A DNA stretch of 6,957 nucleotides from an uncultured Clostridium sp. (GTDB lineage Bacteria > Bacillota > Clostridia > Clostridiales > Clostridiaceae). The stretch lies in assembly GCA_900543325.1 (NCBI GenBank), contig UQQU01000110.1, forward strand, positions 1-6,957, in the 5' to 3' direction. The notes below the pieces were generated by a model. The model worked only from the letters and a program-made list of their open reading frames with translations, did not search any database and had not been told where the DNA came from. Both the position numbers and the translations under genes were made by a program. Shown here piece by piece: positions 6,877-6,957 of this stretch. How positions within the stretch are numbered: the stretch's first letter is position 1; each line of letters begins with the position of its first letter.

Positions 6877-6957
6877 ATTGTTCGTCACGTGGAGTCGAAA
6901 AGTTAATGATATAACCTCCAGGAATTGTATAATTTACGTTAAGAATTTATATTGTTT
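6877..6957. other. Unidentified non-coding tail after the oxidoreductase gene
   Basis: No gene or intrinsic terminator is visible in these 81 bases. The first half (about 6879-6922) is richer in G and C than other intergenic DNA here. It holds a palindrome CACGTG (6886-6891) and a short inverted pair TGGAG (6890-6894) / CTCCA (6916-6920). A TATAAT at 6928-6933 could be a -10 box for a next gene, but no good -35 box precedes it. It matches no RNA family that I recognise. Confidence 0.4.

Overview
The window looks like chromosomal DNA of a low-GC Firmicute, most likely a Clostridium sensu stricto-type organism. The support is the strongly AT-rich coding sequence with heavy use of ATA, AGA and TTA codons, the strong GGAGG-type ribosome binding sites, and a tRNA-Asn of clostridial type with encoded CCA. 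The species cannot be settled from the sequence alone. All genes lie on the + strand, and no credible gene was seen on the - strand.

Layout: (1) 1-91 holds the 3' part of a tRNA-Asn(GTT) gene, cut by the window edge, and its intrinsic terminator. (2) 89-3068 is a two-gene potassium uptake operon. A good sigma-A-type promoter, whose -35 box sits in the tRNA terminator's T-tract, is followed by trkA (cytoplasmic double-RCK regulatory subunit), trkH (membrane pore subunit, one-base overlap with trkA) and a strong terminator. (3) 3069-3202 is an AT-rich leader with possible -10 boxes and a small hairpin in front of a strong ribosome binding site. (4) 3203-6876 is a second operon: tldD (zinc metalloprotease subunit), tldE/pmbA (its non-zinc partner) and a gene for an FAD-dependent pyridine-nucleotide-disulfide-type oxidoreductase that overlaps the end of tldE. 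(5) 6877-6957 is a short non-coding tail that I could not identify; no terminator is visible before the window ends.

TrkA and TrkH together form a regulated K+ uptake channel/transporter. TldD and TldE form a heterodimeric protease acting on unstructured peptides, including leader peptides and antitoxins in other bacteria. The third gene of that operon is the least understood part of the window: its FAD-binding end looks intact, but the glycine motif expected in its internal dinucleotide-binding domain is replaced. Two upstream-extended reading frames were trimmed to better-supported ATG starts (4593 for tldE, 5944 for the oxidoreductase). Overall this is mostly ordinary housekeeping sequence. 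I found no convincing undescribed system, and the findings are modest.
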